Notes: a model not told the origin generated them from the sequence alone. A stretch of 64,000 nt of DNA from Cerasicoccus frondis (GCA_031296915.1 JAVDPC010000007.1:62001-126000); one strand, 5' to 3'. Positions 37,201 to 47,317 are shown, counted from the stretch's first letter. Made by a program: numbers and translations.

Positions 37201-38781
37201 CTACTTCCACTGTACTGGGCCCAAGAAAATATTCCCCGTGGGTGAGAGCACGAAGCCTACGACTTCGCTGCGCATGAGGACCATTTGCTCAGCGTGGACG
37301 AGGGGGATGATCGGCAAGTCTTTCGACCAGACTTCAAGCGCTTCGTTGTAGAGCTTGGCGCGGGTGGCGGTGTTGCTTGCGCGGCGGGCGGCATCGAGCA
37401 GCTCGTCCATTTTGGGGTTCCGATAGAATGCGAAATTGTTGGCGCTGCCTTTCACCGCGCCACGACTGTGAAGGAACGTAGCAAGGAAATTGTCGGTGTC
37501 GCCGTTGTCGCCAACCCAGCCAATGAGGCCGCACTCGAAGTCGCCATTACGCAGTGTTTGCAGGTGGCTCTTGAAGTCGCGGGATTCGATTTCAACGGTC
37601 AGCCCGGCTGCTTCCCAGTCGCTGCGAATCAACGAAGCCACGCGCTGCGGATCAGGGAAATACGGCCTCGAATCGGACAACGTGCTCAGCACAATGGGCT
37701 CTTTGAGAAACTCCGGATGCTTGGCCAGAATCGCCTTTGCGGCGGCGGGGTCGTAGGTGAAGGGGGGGGCGGCGTCTTTGGGCTCGCCGAGGAAGCCAGG
37801 CGGTATTGGGTAACTTGCGGGCACGCCAGCGCCGTCCAGCGCCAAGTTGACGATGGCCTCGCGATTGATGGCCATCGCGAGGGCGCGGCGGATTTCATGG
37901 TCGGCGAACTTCGGGTTCTCGGTTTGAATCGCCAGGTAGCCGACGTTCATCCCCGGACCACGATAGAGTTTGAACTGAGGATTGTCGGCGAGGGCAATGG
38001 CTTCGGCTGGCTGCAGACCATCGACTGCATCTACGCCGCCAGCTTCCATTTCCAGGCGACGCACGGTGTTCTCTGGCACGGTTTTGAGGATTACGCGCTC
38101 GAAATGCGCGGGCTCGCCCCAGTACTTGGGGTTACGCTTAAGGAGGACGGCCTGGTCTTTTTCCCAGCGGTCAAAGTGATAAGGACCGGTGCCAATCGGG
38201 CGTGTCGGGATGTCGGCTGGCGGCGTGTTGGGGCTGATCAGCCACGCGGGGAAAATGGCCAGCGAATAAAGAATCGACGCATTGGGCTGCTTCAGGCGGA
38301 AACGCAGCGTCATTTCATCGACGACTTCCACGGCCTCGACGTCGTTGTAAAGATAGTTCCAGTAAACGAAGCTCGCGGTCGGCAAATGCGCAGGATGATT
38401 TGGATCAAGTTGCCGCCGGAAGCTGAACGCCGCCGTCTCCGCCGTCAGCGGCGTGCCATCATGAAACGTGACGCCCGGGCGGATTTTAAATGTGTGCGTT
38501 AACCCATCTTCCGATGAATCGAAGGACTCCGCCAGCCACGGTTCCAGCTCCAGTGTGCCTGGTTTAAACCGCAATAAGCCTTCACAGATTTGCGCCAGTG
38601 TGTTGACCGATTCACCGTCGTCCACATCAGCGGGATCAAGCTTTTGGGCGTCACTTCCGCGCGCCAAGACGAAGACTTTTTTTTCCGCAGCGCCGCCTTC
38701 TGGCTTATCGCCGTCTCCACAGCCAATGAGACTCAACGCGAGCGCAAGGCATCCAGCGAGTAATACGTTTTTCGTGAGCAT
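37201..38781 (-). CDS. Peptide/oligosaccharide ABC-transporter substrate-binding lipoprotein (SBP_bac_5)
   Basis: The 526-residue protein has a lipoprotein signal (lipobox LIGC, Cys21). The OppA/DppA fold is shown by DPADVDDGESVNTLAQICEGLLRF, PGVTFHDGTPLTAETAAFSF, RPIGTGPYHFDRW and the late LIGWVGDNGDTDNF. It captures peptides or similar solutes in the periplasm. No permease or ATPase genes are adjacent, so it is an orphan component here. A G8 run lies within it (37762-37769). Confidence 0.92.
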   Translation of the reverse strand: MLTKNVLLAGCLALALSLIGCGDGDKPEGGAAEKKVFVLARGSDAQKLDPADVDDGESVNTLAQICEGLLRFKPGTLELEPWLAESFDSSEDGLTHTFKIRPGVTFHDGTPLTAETAAFSFRRQLDPNHPAHLPTASFVYWNYLYNDVEAVEVVDEMTLRFRLKQPNASILYSLAIFPAWLISPNTPPADIPTRPIGTGPYHFDRWEKDQAVLLKRNPKYWGEPAHFERVILKTVPENTVRRLEMEAGGVDAVDGLQPAEAIALADNPQFKLYRGPGMNVGYLAIQTENPKFADHEIRRALAMAINREAIVNLALDGAGVPASYPIPPGFLGEPKDAAPPFTYDPAAAKAILAKHPEFLKEPIVLSTLSDSRPYFPDPQRVASLIRSDWEAAGLTVEIESRDFKSHLQTLRNGDFECGLIGWVGDNGDTDNFLATFLHSRGAVKGSANNFAFYRNPKMDELLDAARRASNTATRAKLYNEALEVWSKDLPIIPLVHAEQMVLMRSEVVGFVLSPTGNIFLGPVQWK

Positions 38782-39095
38782 TGGTGAGTATGATACGAGT
38801 CCGTTCCTTGCTCGCCATCAAAAACGTTTTGCGATAAATAGTAACTTTTGGACAAGAACATACGTCGAGCCGCCATTAGAGAAACGGGTAAAGAATTGAA
38901 TCGTTAATATTGGGATTAGCACTTGAGGCAAATTTCGGACTTCCCTTTGCCGAATTGGCTTGTGATAAAATTGGGCATGTCCAAGGGCGAACATATAACG
39001 TTCTTATCTGAGTCTAAGTAAATTTTTTCGGTTTCGACCGCCTCTCTCTCCTGAAAATAGGGCTGGGCGATTCAGCAACCACAAATTTAGCCGAT
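38782..39095. other. Intergenic region without a recognised gene
   Basis: 314 bases between the divergent OppA-type gene and mrr. No convincing frame, RNA gene or repeat is seen. It presumably holds both promoters; TTGTGATAAAATTGGG near 38960 is AT-rich but not a clear promoter. Confidence 0.5.
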
Positions 39096-40034
39096 ATGCC
39101 GATACCAGAATTCCAGGAATTTCATCTACCAGTGCTTAAGCAGTTTTCTGAAGGTGTGATTATCTCGCCTAGTGACCTTGAGTCATATTTCGCTGACTAC
39201 TTTAAGCTGAATGAAGAAGAACGTAAGGAATTGCTTCCATCCGGGAAGCAGCGAAGGCTGCTTAACCGCATAAATTGGTCGCTGTATGATCTATTTCGAG
39301 CCGGACTGCTGGATCGACCAAAGAAAGGTAAGTATCTCCTTAGCAAGCGGGGCCAAGAGATACTTAATAATCCCCCGTCCAAGATTGATCGCGAGTATCT
39401 CAATCAGTTCGCCGAGTTTAGAAAATGGCAAGCACAGACTTCCAGTGGTTCAGGCGCGACCTCTGCTCAGTCTAAAAATACAGGGGATACCCTTCCCAAT
39501 GAAGTCGATGACGCGACTCCTGAGGAAATTGTTGGTAAAGCTATGTCCACGCTAGCCGCCAAGCTGAAAGGTGAAGTCCTTGACCTCACTAAGGCCATGG
39601 ACCCGCTGAAGTTTGAGCAACTGGTCCTGGACCTAATGCTAAAAATGGGCTACGGGGGCGCGCGCGAGGGCGCCGGGCAACTTACTCAGGCCAGCAACGA
39701 CGGTGGCATTGATGGCTTGATCAACGAAGACAAGCTCGGCCTGGATGTCATTTACCTTCAGGCCAAGCGCTATATAGATGGAACTATTGGCCGACCAAAG
39801 ATTCAAGAGTTTGTCGGCGCTTTAGCAGGCAAACAGGCGAACAAAGGCGTTTTCATTACGACTAGTGCCTACTCTCAAGGCGCCATCGATTATGCCAATG
39901 CGGTCCAACAGAAGATTATTCTGATCGATGGCGAGCGATTGGCGGAATTAATGATCGAGCACAACCTCGGTGTTGCGGTGGAGACGGTCTATGAAGTTAA
40001 ACGTATCGATTCCGACTTCTTTGAGCAGGATTAG
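39096..40034 (+). CDS. mrr: Mrr-type restriction endonuclease
   Basis: The 312-residue protein has a winged-helix N-terminal Mrr domain (to ~105) and a PD-(D/E)XK-like catalytic domain with NDGGIDG (Asp206) and YLQAKR (Gln222, Lys224), then GVFITTS. Mrr enzymes cut DNA with modified bases (type IV restriction). It stands alone with no methylase or partner; the region after it is unusually repetitive, which hints at insertion or decay there. Confidence 0.92.
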   Translation: MPIPEFQEFHLPVLKQFSEGVIISPSDLESYFADYFKLNEEERKELLPSGKQRRLLNRINWSLYDLFRAGLLDRPKKGKYLLSKRGQEILNNPPSKIDREYLNQFAEFRKWQAQTSSGSGATSAQSKNTGDTLPNEVDDATPEEIVGKAMSTLAAKLKGEVLDLTKAMDPLKFEQLVLDLMLKMGYGGAREGAGQLTQASNDGGIDGLINEDKLGLDVIYLQAKRYIDGTIGRPKIQEFVGALAGKQANKGVFITTSAYSQGAIDYANAVQQKIILIDGERLAELMIEHNLGVAVETVYEVKRIDSDFFEQD

Positions 40035-40464
40035 AGATTGCATCTTCCAAACCCTCAATAGGGTTTTCAAAACAGCCTGTGCTATGTTAAGGAAACAACG
40101 CATGCTATGTTGAGGCAACAACCGAGGGGTTGTTAGGGTAACATAGCATAAGGCTTTTCAACAACATAGCATAAGGCTTTTTGAAAACAACCCAGTAGGC
40201 TTTTCGAAAACACAGCATAAGGGTTTTGGGAAACAACCGGGTAGGCTTTTGGGGCGAAGCTGGTAGCTATGCCGCCGCGTGGATACGTTCATATTTGTCC
40301 AAGCTGTGGCGTAGCCACAGTATCAGTGGTCATGTAGGGGCGAAGTTTGCTTGAGGATACTCGGTGGCGGTATGAAACGGTCGAGCGCTTGATTCACGAC
40401 ACGCAAAAACGCCCGCCAACGAAATCGTAGGCGGGCGCGTTTTTTGCTGAAGCGTCGGAAGACG
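40035..40464. repeat. Degenerate repeat tract after mrr
   Basis: A gene-free stretch. 40049-40067 is a small hairpin (AAACCCT/AGGGTTT) that could end mrr. 40102-40149 is a compound hairpin with ATGCTATGTT/AACATAGCAT outer arms and AACAACC/GGTTGTT inside. AACATAGCATAAGGCTTTT occurs twice exactly (40140 and 40163), then three decayed copies (AGTAGGCTTTT, AGCATAAGGGTTTT, GGTAGGCTTTT) up to ~40250. Spacing is irregular. Confidence 0.7.
40405..40446 (-). terminator. Terminator of the sdh/frd operon
   Basis: CGCCCGCC/GGCGGGCG (8 pairs, 12-base loop) flanked by AAAAAC on one side and TTTTTT on the other, so it can work on both strands. It lies 19 bases past the sdhB stop. Confidence 0.85.
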
Positions 40465-41226
40465 TTAGCAAGCCTTATTGAAGAAATTGCGGACGCGGGC
40501 TACGGCGTAGTCGCGGTTCATTTTAGCGATGAAATCGAGGGTGATTTCTTTCGGGCACACGGCCTGGCATTCACCGTAGTTGGTGCAGTTGCCGAAGCCG
40601 GCGCTGTCCATGGCTTCGACCATTTTCATCACGCGCTGGTCCTTCTCGGCCTGGCCTTGCGGGAGCAGGTTGAGGTGACCGGACTTGGCGGAGGTGAAGA
40701 GCATGGCGGAACCGTTCGGGCAGGCGGCGACACAAGCGCCACAGCCGATGCAGGCCGCTGCGTCCATCGCCTTGTCGGCGATGGGCTTCGGGATCGGGGT
40801 GGCGTTGGCGTCTTGGGCCGAGCCGGTGCGGGCGGTGATGAAGCCGCCAGCCTGGATGACTTTGTCAAAAGCGGTGCGGTCGACGATGAGGTCCTTGACC
40901 ACCGGGAATGCCTTGGCGCGCCAGGGCTCGATGGTGATGGTGTCGCCGTCCTTGAAGTGACGCATGTGGAGCTGGCACGCGGTGGTGGCGCGCTGCGGGC
41001 CGTGGGCTTCGCCGTTGATGACGAGCGAGCACATGCCGCAGATGCCTTCGCGGCAGTCGTGGTCGAACGCGACGGGCTGCTCACCCTTGCCGACGAGCTG
41101 CTCGTTCATGATGTCGAGCATTTCGAGGAAGGAGGAACCTTCGTCGACATCGGGCAGCTCATAGCTGACAAACTTGCCTGCTTCTTCGCCGTTCTTTTGG
41201 CGCCAGATTTTCAGATGTAATTTCAT
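40465..41226 (-). CDS. sdhB: Succinate dehydrogenase/fumarate reductase iron-sulfur subunit
   Basis: The 253-residue protein has the [2Fe-2S] loop CREGICGMC with its fourth Cys in TTACQLH, the [4Fe-4S] [12 protein letters not shown], and the [3Fe-4S] [12 protein letters not shown]. It passes electrons between the flavin of SdhA and the hemes and quinone site in SdhC. It is separated from sdhA by a four-helix-bundle gene within inverted repeats, rather than the usual few bases. Confidence 0.96.
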   Translation of the reverse strand: MKLHLKIWRQKNGEEAGKFVSYELPDVDEGSSFLEMLDIMNEQLVGKGEQPVAFDHDCREGICGMCSLVINGEAHGPQRATTACQLHMRHFKDGDTITIEPWRAKAFPVVKDLIVDRTAFDKVIQAGGFITARTGSAQDANATPIPKPIADKAMDAAACIGCGACVAACPNGSAMLFTSAKSGHLNLLPQGQAEKDQRVMKMVEAMDSAGFGNCTNYGECQAVCPKEITLDFIAKMNRDYAVARVRNFFNKAC

Positions 41227-41244
41227 GTCTGGTTGTTTTTTAAA

Positions 41245-41714
41245 GGGAGAAGGGAGATGGCAGAAGGCAGAAGGGAAGTGATGGTTTGGCCGCTGCCATG
41301 TGGAACTAAGATTTTGATTCGAGTTTGTTGATCAAGGAGGCGAGCATGCGTTCTATCTCGGTGGAGAGTGAATGGATCTCGGTGGTGTGTTGGGGCTCGG
41401 TGTAGCTCAGGTTACTCGCAATTTCGATCTGCGTTTGGAGTTCATAAAGCGAGCCTGAGGCAATGCGCAGGAAGCGAATGTAGTCTATGCGGGAGCGGCG
41501 TCCATAGCCCTCGGCGATGTTGCTGGGAATGGAAACAGCAGAACGGCGAATCTGGTTCGTTAGCGCAAACTGTTCAGACGGCGGAAAGTCAGTGCTCACA
41601 CGGTAAACGAGCGTCACCAGCTCCATCGCCTTTTGCCAGACGATAAGGTCTCTGAAACTCTCTACCTTCATAGTGTTAGCGTACCCTTCTGCCATCTGCC
41701 TTCTCCCTTCTGCC
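41245..41714. mobile_element. Inverted-repeat-bounded S23 cassette inserted between sdhA and sdhB
   Basis: The 31-base arms 41245-41275 (GGGAGAAGGGAGATGGCAGA...) and 41684-41714 are reverse complements with three mismatches. They enclose only the four-helix-bundle gene. The cassette fills nearly the whole gap between sdhB start (41226) and sdhA stop (41722). No transposase is encoded. Confidence 0.65.
41306..41671 (-). CDS. Four-helix bundle protein (S23/IVP family)
   Basis: The 121-residue protein has the family signature: [37 protein letters not shown], and the helical end with [11 protein letters not shown]. Relatives are encoded in 23S rRNA intervening sequences and scattered in genomes; they are also akin to Avd of diversity-generating retroelements. 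The role is unknown. ATG 41671 fits the family start; a longer frame would read through the inverted repeat into sdhA. It lies in the same direction as the sdh genes. Confidence 0.9.
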   Translation of the reverse strand: MKVESFRDLIVWQKAMELVTLVYRVSTDFPPSEQFALTNQIRRSAVSIPSNIAEGYGRRSRIDYIRFLRIASGSLYELQTQIEIASNLSYTEPQHTTEIHSLSTEIERMLASLINKLESKS

Positions 41715-41721
41715 TGCGGAG

Positions 41722-43716
41722 TTACTTGTAGCTCCGCGTCGCCATGTGGACTTCTTCGTAGACGAGCGGTTCTTTGTTGAGCTTGGGTTCGACGTCGTCG
41801 CCCATGTATTCCCAAACGCCAGCGAAGGCGAAGTTTTCGTCGTCGCGCTTGGCTTCACCTTCAGAGATGAGGCCAGCCTTGACTTCGGGGTCGCCAGCCA
41901 TCGACTGGTGCTCCGAGCGGAAGTGACCACCGCAGGACTCCTCACGCATGAGGGCGTCGCGGCAGAGCAGTTCGCCGAACTCGAGGAAGTCGGCCACGCG
42001 ACCGGCGCGCTCCAGCTCCTGGTTGAGTTCGTTGCCTTCGCCGAGGACCTTCACGCGGCTCCAGAACTCCTTGCGCAGGGCTTGGATTTCCTGGATCGCT
42101 TCGGTGAGGCCTTGCTTGTCGCGAGCCATGCCGCACTTGTCCCACATGATCTTGCCGAGGCGTTGGTGGAAGCTGCGCGGGCTTTCGTCGCCCTGAATGG
42201 AAAGGAGCTTGTCGATGCGTTCGCGGACGGCCTTTTCAGCTTCGTCGAATGCCGGGTGGTCGGCCGAGATCTTGCCCGCCTTGGCGATGCCCTGCTTGCC
42301 GAGGTAATTACCCAGCGTGTAAGGAAGCACGAAGTAACCGTCGGCGAGGCCCTGCATGAGCGCGGATGCGCCGAGGCGGTTCGCGCCGTGGTCGGAGAAG
42401 TTGGCTTCACCCGCGACGAAAAGGCCGGGGACGTTGCTCTCGAGGTTGTAGTCAACCCAGAGACCGCCCATGGTGTAGTGGACCGCCGGGAAGATCATCA
42501 TCGGCACCTCGTAAGGATTGTCGCCGGTGATGCACTGATACATATCGAAGAGGTTGCCGTAACGCTGGGCGATGACGTCCTTGCCGAGGCGCTTGATTGC
42601 GTCGCGGAAGTCCAGGTAAACGCCAAGGCCGGTGGAGGCGATGCCGCGTCCGTCGTCGCAAGCTTCCTTCGCCGCGCGGGACGAGATGTCGCGCGGGGCA
42701 AGGTTGCCAAAGCTTGGGTACTTGCGCTCCAGGTAGTAGTCGCGATCTTCTTCGGCAATGTCGCTGGCCTTGAGTTCGCCCTTGCGGACCTTCTGGGCGA
42801 GTTCCTTCGTCTTCGGCGCCCAGATGCGGCCGTCGTTGCGAAGCGACTCGGACATGAGGGTTAGCTTGGATTGCTGTTCGCCGTGGACGGGGATGCAGGT
42901 CGGGTGAATCTGGGTGTAGCAGGGGTTCGCGAAGCCTGCGCCCTTCTTATACGCACGGTAGGCGGCGGTGACGTTGCAGCCCTGCGCATTGGTCGAAAGG
43001 AAGAACACGTTGCCGTAACCGCCGGTGGCGAGGACGACGGTGTCGCCGGCCCAACGCTCGATCTTACCGGTCACGAGGTTGCGGGTGATGATGCCCTTGG
43101 CGTGCTTTTGGCCGTCATCGTCGTCGACGAGGACCAGCTCAAGCATTTCGTGGCGGTTATACATCTTGACCGCGCCGAGGCCGATCTGCTTGGAAAGCTG
43201 CTGATAGGCGCCGAGGAGGAGTTGCTGACCAGTCTGGCCGCGGGCGTAGAACGTGCGGGAGACCTGAGCGCCGCCGAAGGAGCGGTTGTCCAGCAGGCCG
43301 CCGTATTCGCGGGCGAACGGAACGCCCTGGGCAACCATTTGGTCGATGATGTTCACGGACACTTCAGCCAGGCGGTGAACGTTGGCTTCGCGGGCGCGGA
43401 AGTCGCCACCCTTGACGGTGTCGTAGAACAGGCGGTAAACGGAGTCACCGTCGTTCTGGTAATTCTTGGCGGCGTTGATGCCGCCCTGGGCTGCGATCGA
43501 GTGAGCGCGGCGCGGGCTGTCCTGATAACAGAAGCACGACACCTGGTAGCCCATTTCCGCGAGGGAGGCAGCTGCGGAAGCGCCTGCCAAGCCCGAGCCC
43601 ACAATGATGACGTGGTATTTCCGGCGGTTGGCCGGGTTGACCAGTTTGATCTTGGTCTTGTGGCTGGACCACTTTTGGGCCATCGGCCCGTCGGGTATGT
43701 TGGAATTAAGTTCCAT
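41722..43716 (-). CDS. sdhA: Succinate dehydrogenase/fumarate reductase flavoprotein subunit
   Basis: The 664-residue subunit has the FAD site [18 protein letters not shown], the covalent-FAD His in [16 protein letters not shown], and the active-site blocks HPTCIP and MGGLWVDYN. It oxidises succinate or reduces fumarate. Its type-B relatives (Bacteroidota, Chlamydiae-like) are of similar length. It starts 21 bases after the sdhC stop. Confidence 0.96.
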   Translation of the reverse strand: MELNSNIPDGPMAQKWSSHKTKIKLVNPANRRKYHVIIVGSGLAGASAAASLAEMGYQVSCFCYQDSPRRAHSIAAQGGINAAKNYQNDGDSVYRLFYDTVKGGDFRAREANVHRLAEVSVNIIDQMVAQGVPFAREYGGLLDNRSFGGAQVSRTFYARGQTGQQLLLGAYQQLSKQIGLGAVKMYNRHEMLELVLVDDDDGQKHAKGIITRNLVTGKIERWAGDTVVLATGGYGNVFFLSTNAQGCNVTAAYRAYKKGAGFANPCYTQIHPTCIPVHGEQQSKLTLMSESLRNDGRIWAPKTKELAQKVRKGELKASDIAEEDRDYYLERKYPSFGNLAPRDISSRAAKEACDDGRGIASTGLGVYLDFRDAIKRLGKDVIAQRYGNLFDMYQCITGDNPYEVPMMIFPAVHYTMGGLWVDYNLESNVPGLFVAGEANFSDHGANRLGASALMQGLADGYFVLPYTLGNYLGKQGIAKAGKISADHPAFDEAEKAVRERIDKLLSIQGDESPRSFHQRLGKIMWDKCGMARDKQGLTEAIQEIQALRKEFWSRVKVLGEGNELNQELERAGRVADFLEFGELLCRDALMREESCGGHFRSEHQSMAGDPEVKAGLISEGEAKRDDENFAFAGVWEYMGDDVEPKLNKEPLVYEEVHMATRSYK

Positions 43717-43737
43717 GACGATTGCGGTGTTGGGAAA

Positions 43738-44526
43738 TTAGTGGTGTGCGGCGGGTGCGGTTTGCGTGGCGGGCGCAGCGCCAGACCAGATGGCTTGCTT
43801 TTCGGCGAGGTAGTCCTTGCCGAAACCAGCCAGGACGGCTGCGGGGATCGAGGCGAAGCCCAGGAAGATTACCCAGCCGAAGACAGCTGCAGCGCACTTG
43901 AGTTTGTAGCGCCAGGCTTCGTTGCGCAGACCGACGGACTGGAACATTGAGGCGACACCGTGGCTGAGGTGCATGCAGAGCAGACCCATCGTGACAATAT
44001 AGAACAGCGAAATGATTGGGCTGGAGAAGCCGCTGACCATCATCGCAAATACGTCAAAGTATTCCAGTGGCACGTGACCGACTTCGATCATCGATTCACC
44101 GATGGTTTCGTTGTAATGCTCCGGGACGACACGCGTGGTGTATTGCAGGATGTGAAAAACGATGAACGCCAGGATCAGCACGCCGGATACCGGCATCGTG
44201 CGTGACGCGTAGGTCGACACCAGTGATTTCTGGCCGAGATAGGATTCCGGGCGTGCGGCGCGATTTTCCTGAGTCAGCAAAATAGCCATCCACACGTGGA
44301 TCGCCAGGAAGGCGAGCAGGGAACCGCGAATGAGCCAAAGCGTAACGGGGGCGCCAGGGAGGTGATGCAAGTGGAATGCATAGGCGTTAATTACATCCGG
44401 ACCGAGGAAGAACTGGAGGTTCCCCAGCATGTGCCCGATAATGAACAAAACCAGGACAAGCCCGGAGATGGCCATTAAGTATTTCTTAACCAGCGAAGGT
44501 ATGCGACAGGGTTTAGACGTGCTCAT
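43738..44526 (-). CDS. sdhC: Succinate dehydrogenase/fumarate reductase cytochrome b subunit, type B (diheme)
   Basis: The 262-residue membrane protein has five hydrophobic helices. The heme-type histidines lie in IGHMLGNL, LAIHVWMA, FHILQYT and LLCMHLSHGVASMFQS. Single-subunit anchors of this kind bind two hemes b and usually work with menaquinone, fitting the menB gene here. It is first in the operon. Confidence 0.92.
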   Translation of the reverse strand: MSTSKPCRIPSLVKKYLMAISGLVLVLFIIGHMLGNLQFFLGPDVINAYAFHLHHLPGAPVTLWLIRGSLLAFLAIHVWMAILLTQENRAARPESYLGQKSLVSTYASRTMPVSGVLILAFIVFHILQYTTRVVPEHYNETIGESMIEVGHVPLEYFDVFAMMVSGFSSPIISLFYIVTMGLLCMHLSHGVASMFQSVGLRNEAWRYKLKCAAAVFGWVIFLGFASIPAAVLAGFGKDYLAEKQAIWSGAAPATQTAPAAHH

Positions 44527-44577
44527 AGCGGGGATCGTATTATAGACCGTTTCAGTGCTGTTAGCTCATAAAAATAG

Positions 44578-44775
44578 CTAATGCAAGAGTTTGTGAGCGC
44601 CGTCGCAATAATCAATGCTCACCTTGTATTTACGCCGAATATAAGCGCGGCTAAGCCCCATATTATAAGCAATACTGGAGATTGAGATTCGTTTGCGATT
44701 ACTGGCCGGTTTTGGACTTATTCTGCCGGATTTGAGGGCGCGAGCAGTGCATCTGAAGTGCGTTGAGTCATTTTT
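44578..44775 (-). pseudogene. Possible helix-turn-helix regulator remnant
   Basis: A 65-codon open frame between stops at 44776 and 44578 has no ATG before codon 39. It contains ISSIAYNMGLSRAYIRRKYK, which looks like a DNA-binding helix pair. No start or ribosome site is visible, so it is probably the tail of a decayed gene, or chance. Confidence 0.25.
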
Positions 44776-44820
44776 CTAATAAGCGCAGGGACAATGTAGA
44801 GGACCAAAAGGGCTTTATTT

Positions 44821-45960
44821 TTATCTGCCATGCGCCAACGCGTCGGCGTCCTGTAGTAGTTTGACATAGATTTCCGCCCAACGTGCATTGAGATAATCTG
44901 GCTCCAGCGGACGTAAGCTTCTACGGTTTACCTTGGGAAAGGGGCGCTTGCCGCTGATTAGTTCGGCAATCGTGTTCGCCAATGCGCGGGAATTGTTGGT
45001 TGGAAAGGTCAGGCCGTTCTCCGGTGGCGTAAACAAGTCAGCGGCGCCCACGGTGTCACTGGCCAGAACCGGAGTTCCGGCAAAAAGTGATTCGACCACG
45101 GCCAAGCCAAACGGCTCATGTTCTGCGGGGTGGACGAGTAGGTCGATCTCGCCATAGAACGAACTGACGTCGTTTTGATGCCCACGCCATTCGACGTTGT
45201 TTTCCAGTTTATGCTCAGCCACCAATGTCTTGAGTTTGCGCGAGTATTCCTGGGAAATGGCCTCATCCAAGGGATCGCCAATGTGGATGAACTTGATGCG
45301 CTGCCTGAGCTCGGTGGGTAATTTGCCCAGAGCTTCGAGGATGATTTCCCAGCGCTTCCAGTCCACAATGATGCCGCACCCCCCCAGGGTCAGGGTCCGC
45401 TGACTTTCGGGGCCAAAGAATGGCGGAACGGTTTTCCCGGGCTTGCGCATGCGGGGGGGGACGCTACCGGGGATGCAGTCGCGCCAATTTTCCGCAGGCA
45501 GTCCGTAGTACCGTTTCATCGCCGGGCAGAGGAAAATCATGCGTTCGCGCATCACGAGGTGCCCCAGGCGGTAGAACCAGCGGTGGCTGCCATTGATGTG
45601 GATGGTGACCACGACCTTTTTATGGCCAAGCAATGACAGGATGATGCCGATCAGCACACCGCCACGTGAATGCCCGTGGTAGATCAAGTCCCGGCGCTGG
45701 ACGAGGACACGGCGCATCCAAATGACTTGTTTCAGGCTGTCGAACACTGCCTTGGGAGAAACCAGCGAGCCGTAGTCGCCCTTCTCGATCCGCAACAGCT
45801 TCATGAATGGCTCGCGGGTTTGTTGAAAGTCCTTCTGCACGATCAGGATGTTGCGCGCTCCGTTCTTTCCCGTGAGCGAACGGATGTAGGACAGGGTTCC
45901 GCCGACATCCCATTCAGCGCCCACAAAGTGCAAAACGGTTGGTCCTTTATCAACAAGCAT
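44821..45960 (-). CDS. GT4-type glycosyltransferase
   Basis: This 379-residue GT-B enzyme has the N-terminal HFVGAEWDVGGTLSYIRSL block and the C-terminal nucleotide-sugar site DLLVHPAEHEPFGLAVVESLFAGTPVLAS (E-x7-E). Such enzymes add sugars to envelope polysaccharide or lipid carriers. It is followed on the same strand by no related gene, and a second GT4 gene lies 55 bases upstream. G8/C7 runs occur inside it. Confidence 0.88.
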   Translation of the reverse strand: MLVDKGPTVLHFVGAEWDVGGTLSYIRSLTGKNGARNILIVQKDFQQTREPFMKLLRIEKGDYGSLVSPKAVFDSLKQVIWMRRVLVQRRDLIYHGHSRGGVLIGIILSLLGHKKVVVTIHINGSHRWFYRLGHLVMRERMIFLCPAMKRYYGLPAENWRDCIPGSVPPRMRKPGKTVPPFFGPESQRTLTLGGCGIIVDWKRWEIILEALGKLPTELRQRIKFIHIGDPLDEAISQEYSRKLKTLVAEHKLENNVEWRGHQNDVSSFYGEIDLLVHPAEHEPFGLAVVESLFAGTPVLASDTVGAADLFTPPENGLTFPTNNSRALANTIAELISGKRPFPKVNRRSLRPLEPDYLNARWAEIYVKLLQDADALAHGR

Positions 45961-46015
45961 GGGCGGTATTTATAGGAATATATTCCGAGCGCCCAGCAGA
46001 ATTATTTCGTGCGAA

Positions 46016-47185
46016 TTAAAATCTGTCTGCATTGAGGTGGCGCCGATTAAGCGTGGTAACGAGCGACAGCGGGGCGAAATCCCATGGGCTTGAGCGCCGA
46101 TGTAGTGCGGGTTTCGCACGTGCCGACCGTTGATGGACATCATTAATTGCTGCGTGGAAGTCTCTTTGGAAGCGTTCGAGGGATCTGGTTTTCACCAGTT
46201 CCCGGACGAACTGGCTGATGGCGGCAAAGTCCGTGGCGGGCATTTTTTGCAAAAGGGAAATTGAGTCAGCCAGCGCCGCGATATGGCCAGTTTCGTAAGC
46301 CAGCTCCGGGTGGCGTTGAACGTAGGGCAAGTCGCGCACGGCTTCATCATAAATGGGCAACAGCGGGATTGCGCCGGTGAGCATGGCTTCATCGAGGAAG
46401 ATGGATGCGCCCTCGTAGTCACTGAGCAACACCGCGCAGTGAGCTTGCGCCAGCTCGCTCCAATAAGCGTCCCCCGAGATCCTGCCAGTGAAGCGCATGT
46501 GGCGGTCGCCTCCAAGCCGTTGGCGAAGCCAGGGGAGGAGGGGGCCATCGCCAACGAGGGTGAATTCAAAGGGGATCTGTCGCTTGTCCAGTTGCTGGAT
46601 CAGCATGGGCAGGCGATCCAGGCGTTTTTGCTCTTTCACCATGCGCCCGCAATACACGAGGCGAATTGGGTTGCGGGTATCTGCGCGCTCTGGCGCCAAT
46701 TGTTTGCCCGGGGTGAGCCCGGTCGAGCATAGGTAAAAGGCCTCGACGGGGAGCTCGGGCAGCAACCGACGGGCATAGGCGAGGGTTACTGGCCCGCAGG
46801 CAATGACGCCATCGATCAGCGCCGTCAGGTTTGGCAGTGTCTGGCTGAGCAGGGGGGAAACCGTGTGGATATAGATCAGCCTGCGCTCAGCCCGGTCGAG
46901 GTCCGCCAGCAAGCCCAGCGCGTAGGCGTTGTGGTAAACGATGCACGCCGTGGATGCGTTTTGCTGGCTTTGGCGAAAGGCTCTTCTGAGCTGAGCGGGG
47001 GTGGTCAGCCCGGTCGCTCCCAGGCCTAGTTCGCCATCCATGCCTGTTTCAGGGGCTTCATAGAGGCGAACGATTTGATCGATTGGTCGCTTTAGCATTT
47101 CCACAATCGCCTGCATGCCGCCCCATTCCTCGCGCAGGTAGGTGGTAAGGTGAGTGACCGGAAGCTCCTGAGGCATTGCTTTCAT
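46016..47185 (-). CDS. GT4-type glycosyltransferase
   Basis: The 389-residue protein has the GT-B pattern: EEWGGMQAIVEML near the start, LVYCGRMVKEQKRLDRLPML opening the second domain, and VLLSDYEGASIFLDEAMLTGAIPLLP as the donor-binding E-x7-E-like block. It forms a two-gene set with the next glycosyltransferase. The acceptor is unknown; envelope polysaccharide is inferred. Confidence 0.82.
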   Translation of the reverse strand: MKAMPQELPVTHLTTYLREEWGGMQAIVEMLKRPIDQIVRLYEAPETGMDGELGLGATGLTTPAQLRRAFRQSQQNASTACIVYHNAYALGLLADLDRAERRLIYIHTVSPLLSQTLPNLTALIDGVIACGPVTLAYARRLLPELPVEAFYLCSTGLTPGKQLAPERADTRNPIRLVYCGRMVKEQKRLDRLPMLIQQLDKRQIPFEFTLVGDGPLLPWLRQRLGGDRHMRFTGRISGDAYWSELAQAHCAVLLSDYEGASIFLDEAMLTGAIPLLPIYDEAVRDLPYVQRHPELAYETGHIAALADSISLLQKMPATDFAAISQFVRELVKTRSLERFQRDFHAAINDVHQRSARAKPALHRRSSPWDFAPLSLVTTLNRRHLNADRF

Positions 47186-47317
47186 TCAAGGTGGCTTTTT
47201 CTGGGCATGACAACCGTAATTACCCGTTCAAAGGCTTGCGGAAGCGCGTAAATGCTTTTTCTTTGTCGCAATCATTAGCCCTGAACGATTCGCCGAAAAA
47301 GGCGTCAGACACCTTTA

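Noticed and set aside
40140..40250. The repeat tract after mrr as a CRISPR array
   Set aside because: Units are degenerate, spacers are too short and irregular, and no cas gene is near.
41672..41815. An N-terminal extension of the S23 protein into sdhA
   Set aside because: It would read through the inverted repeat and antisense-unrelated sdhA codons in another frame; the family start is at 41671.
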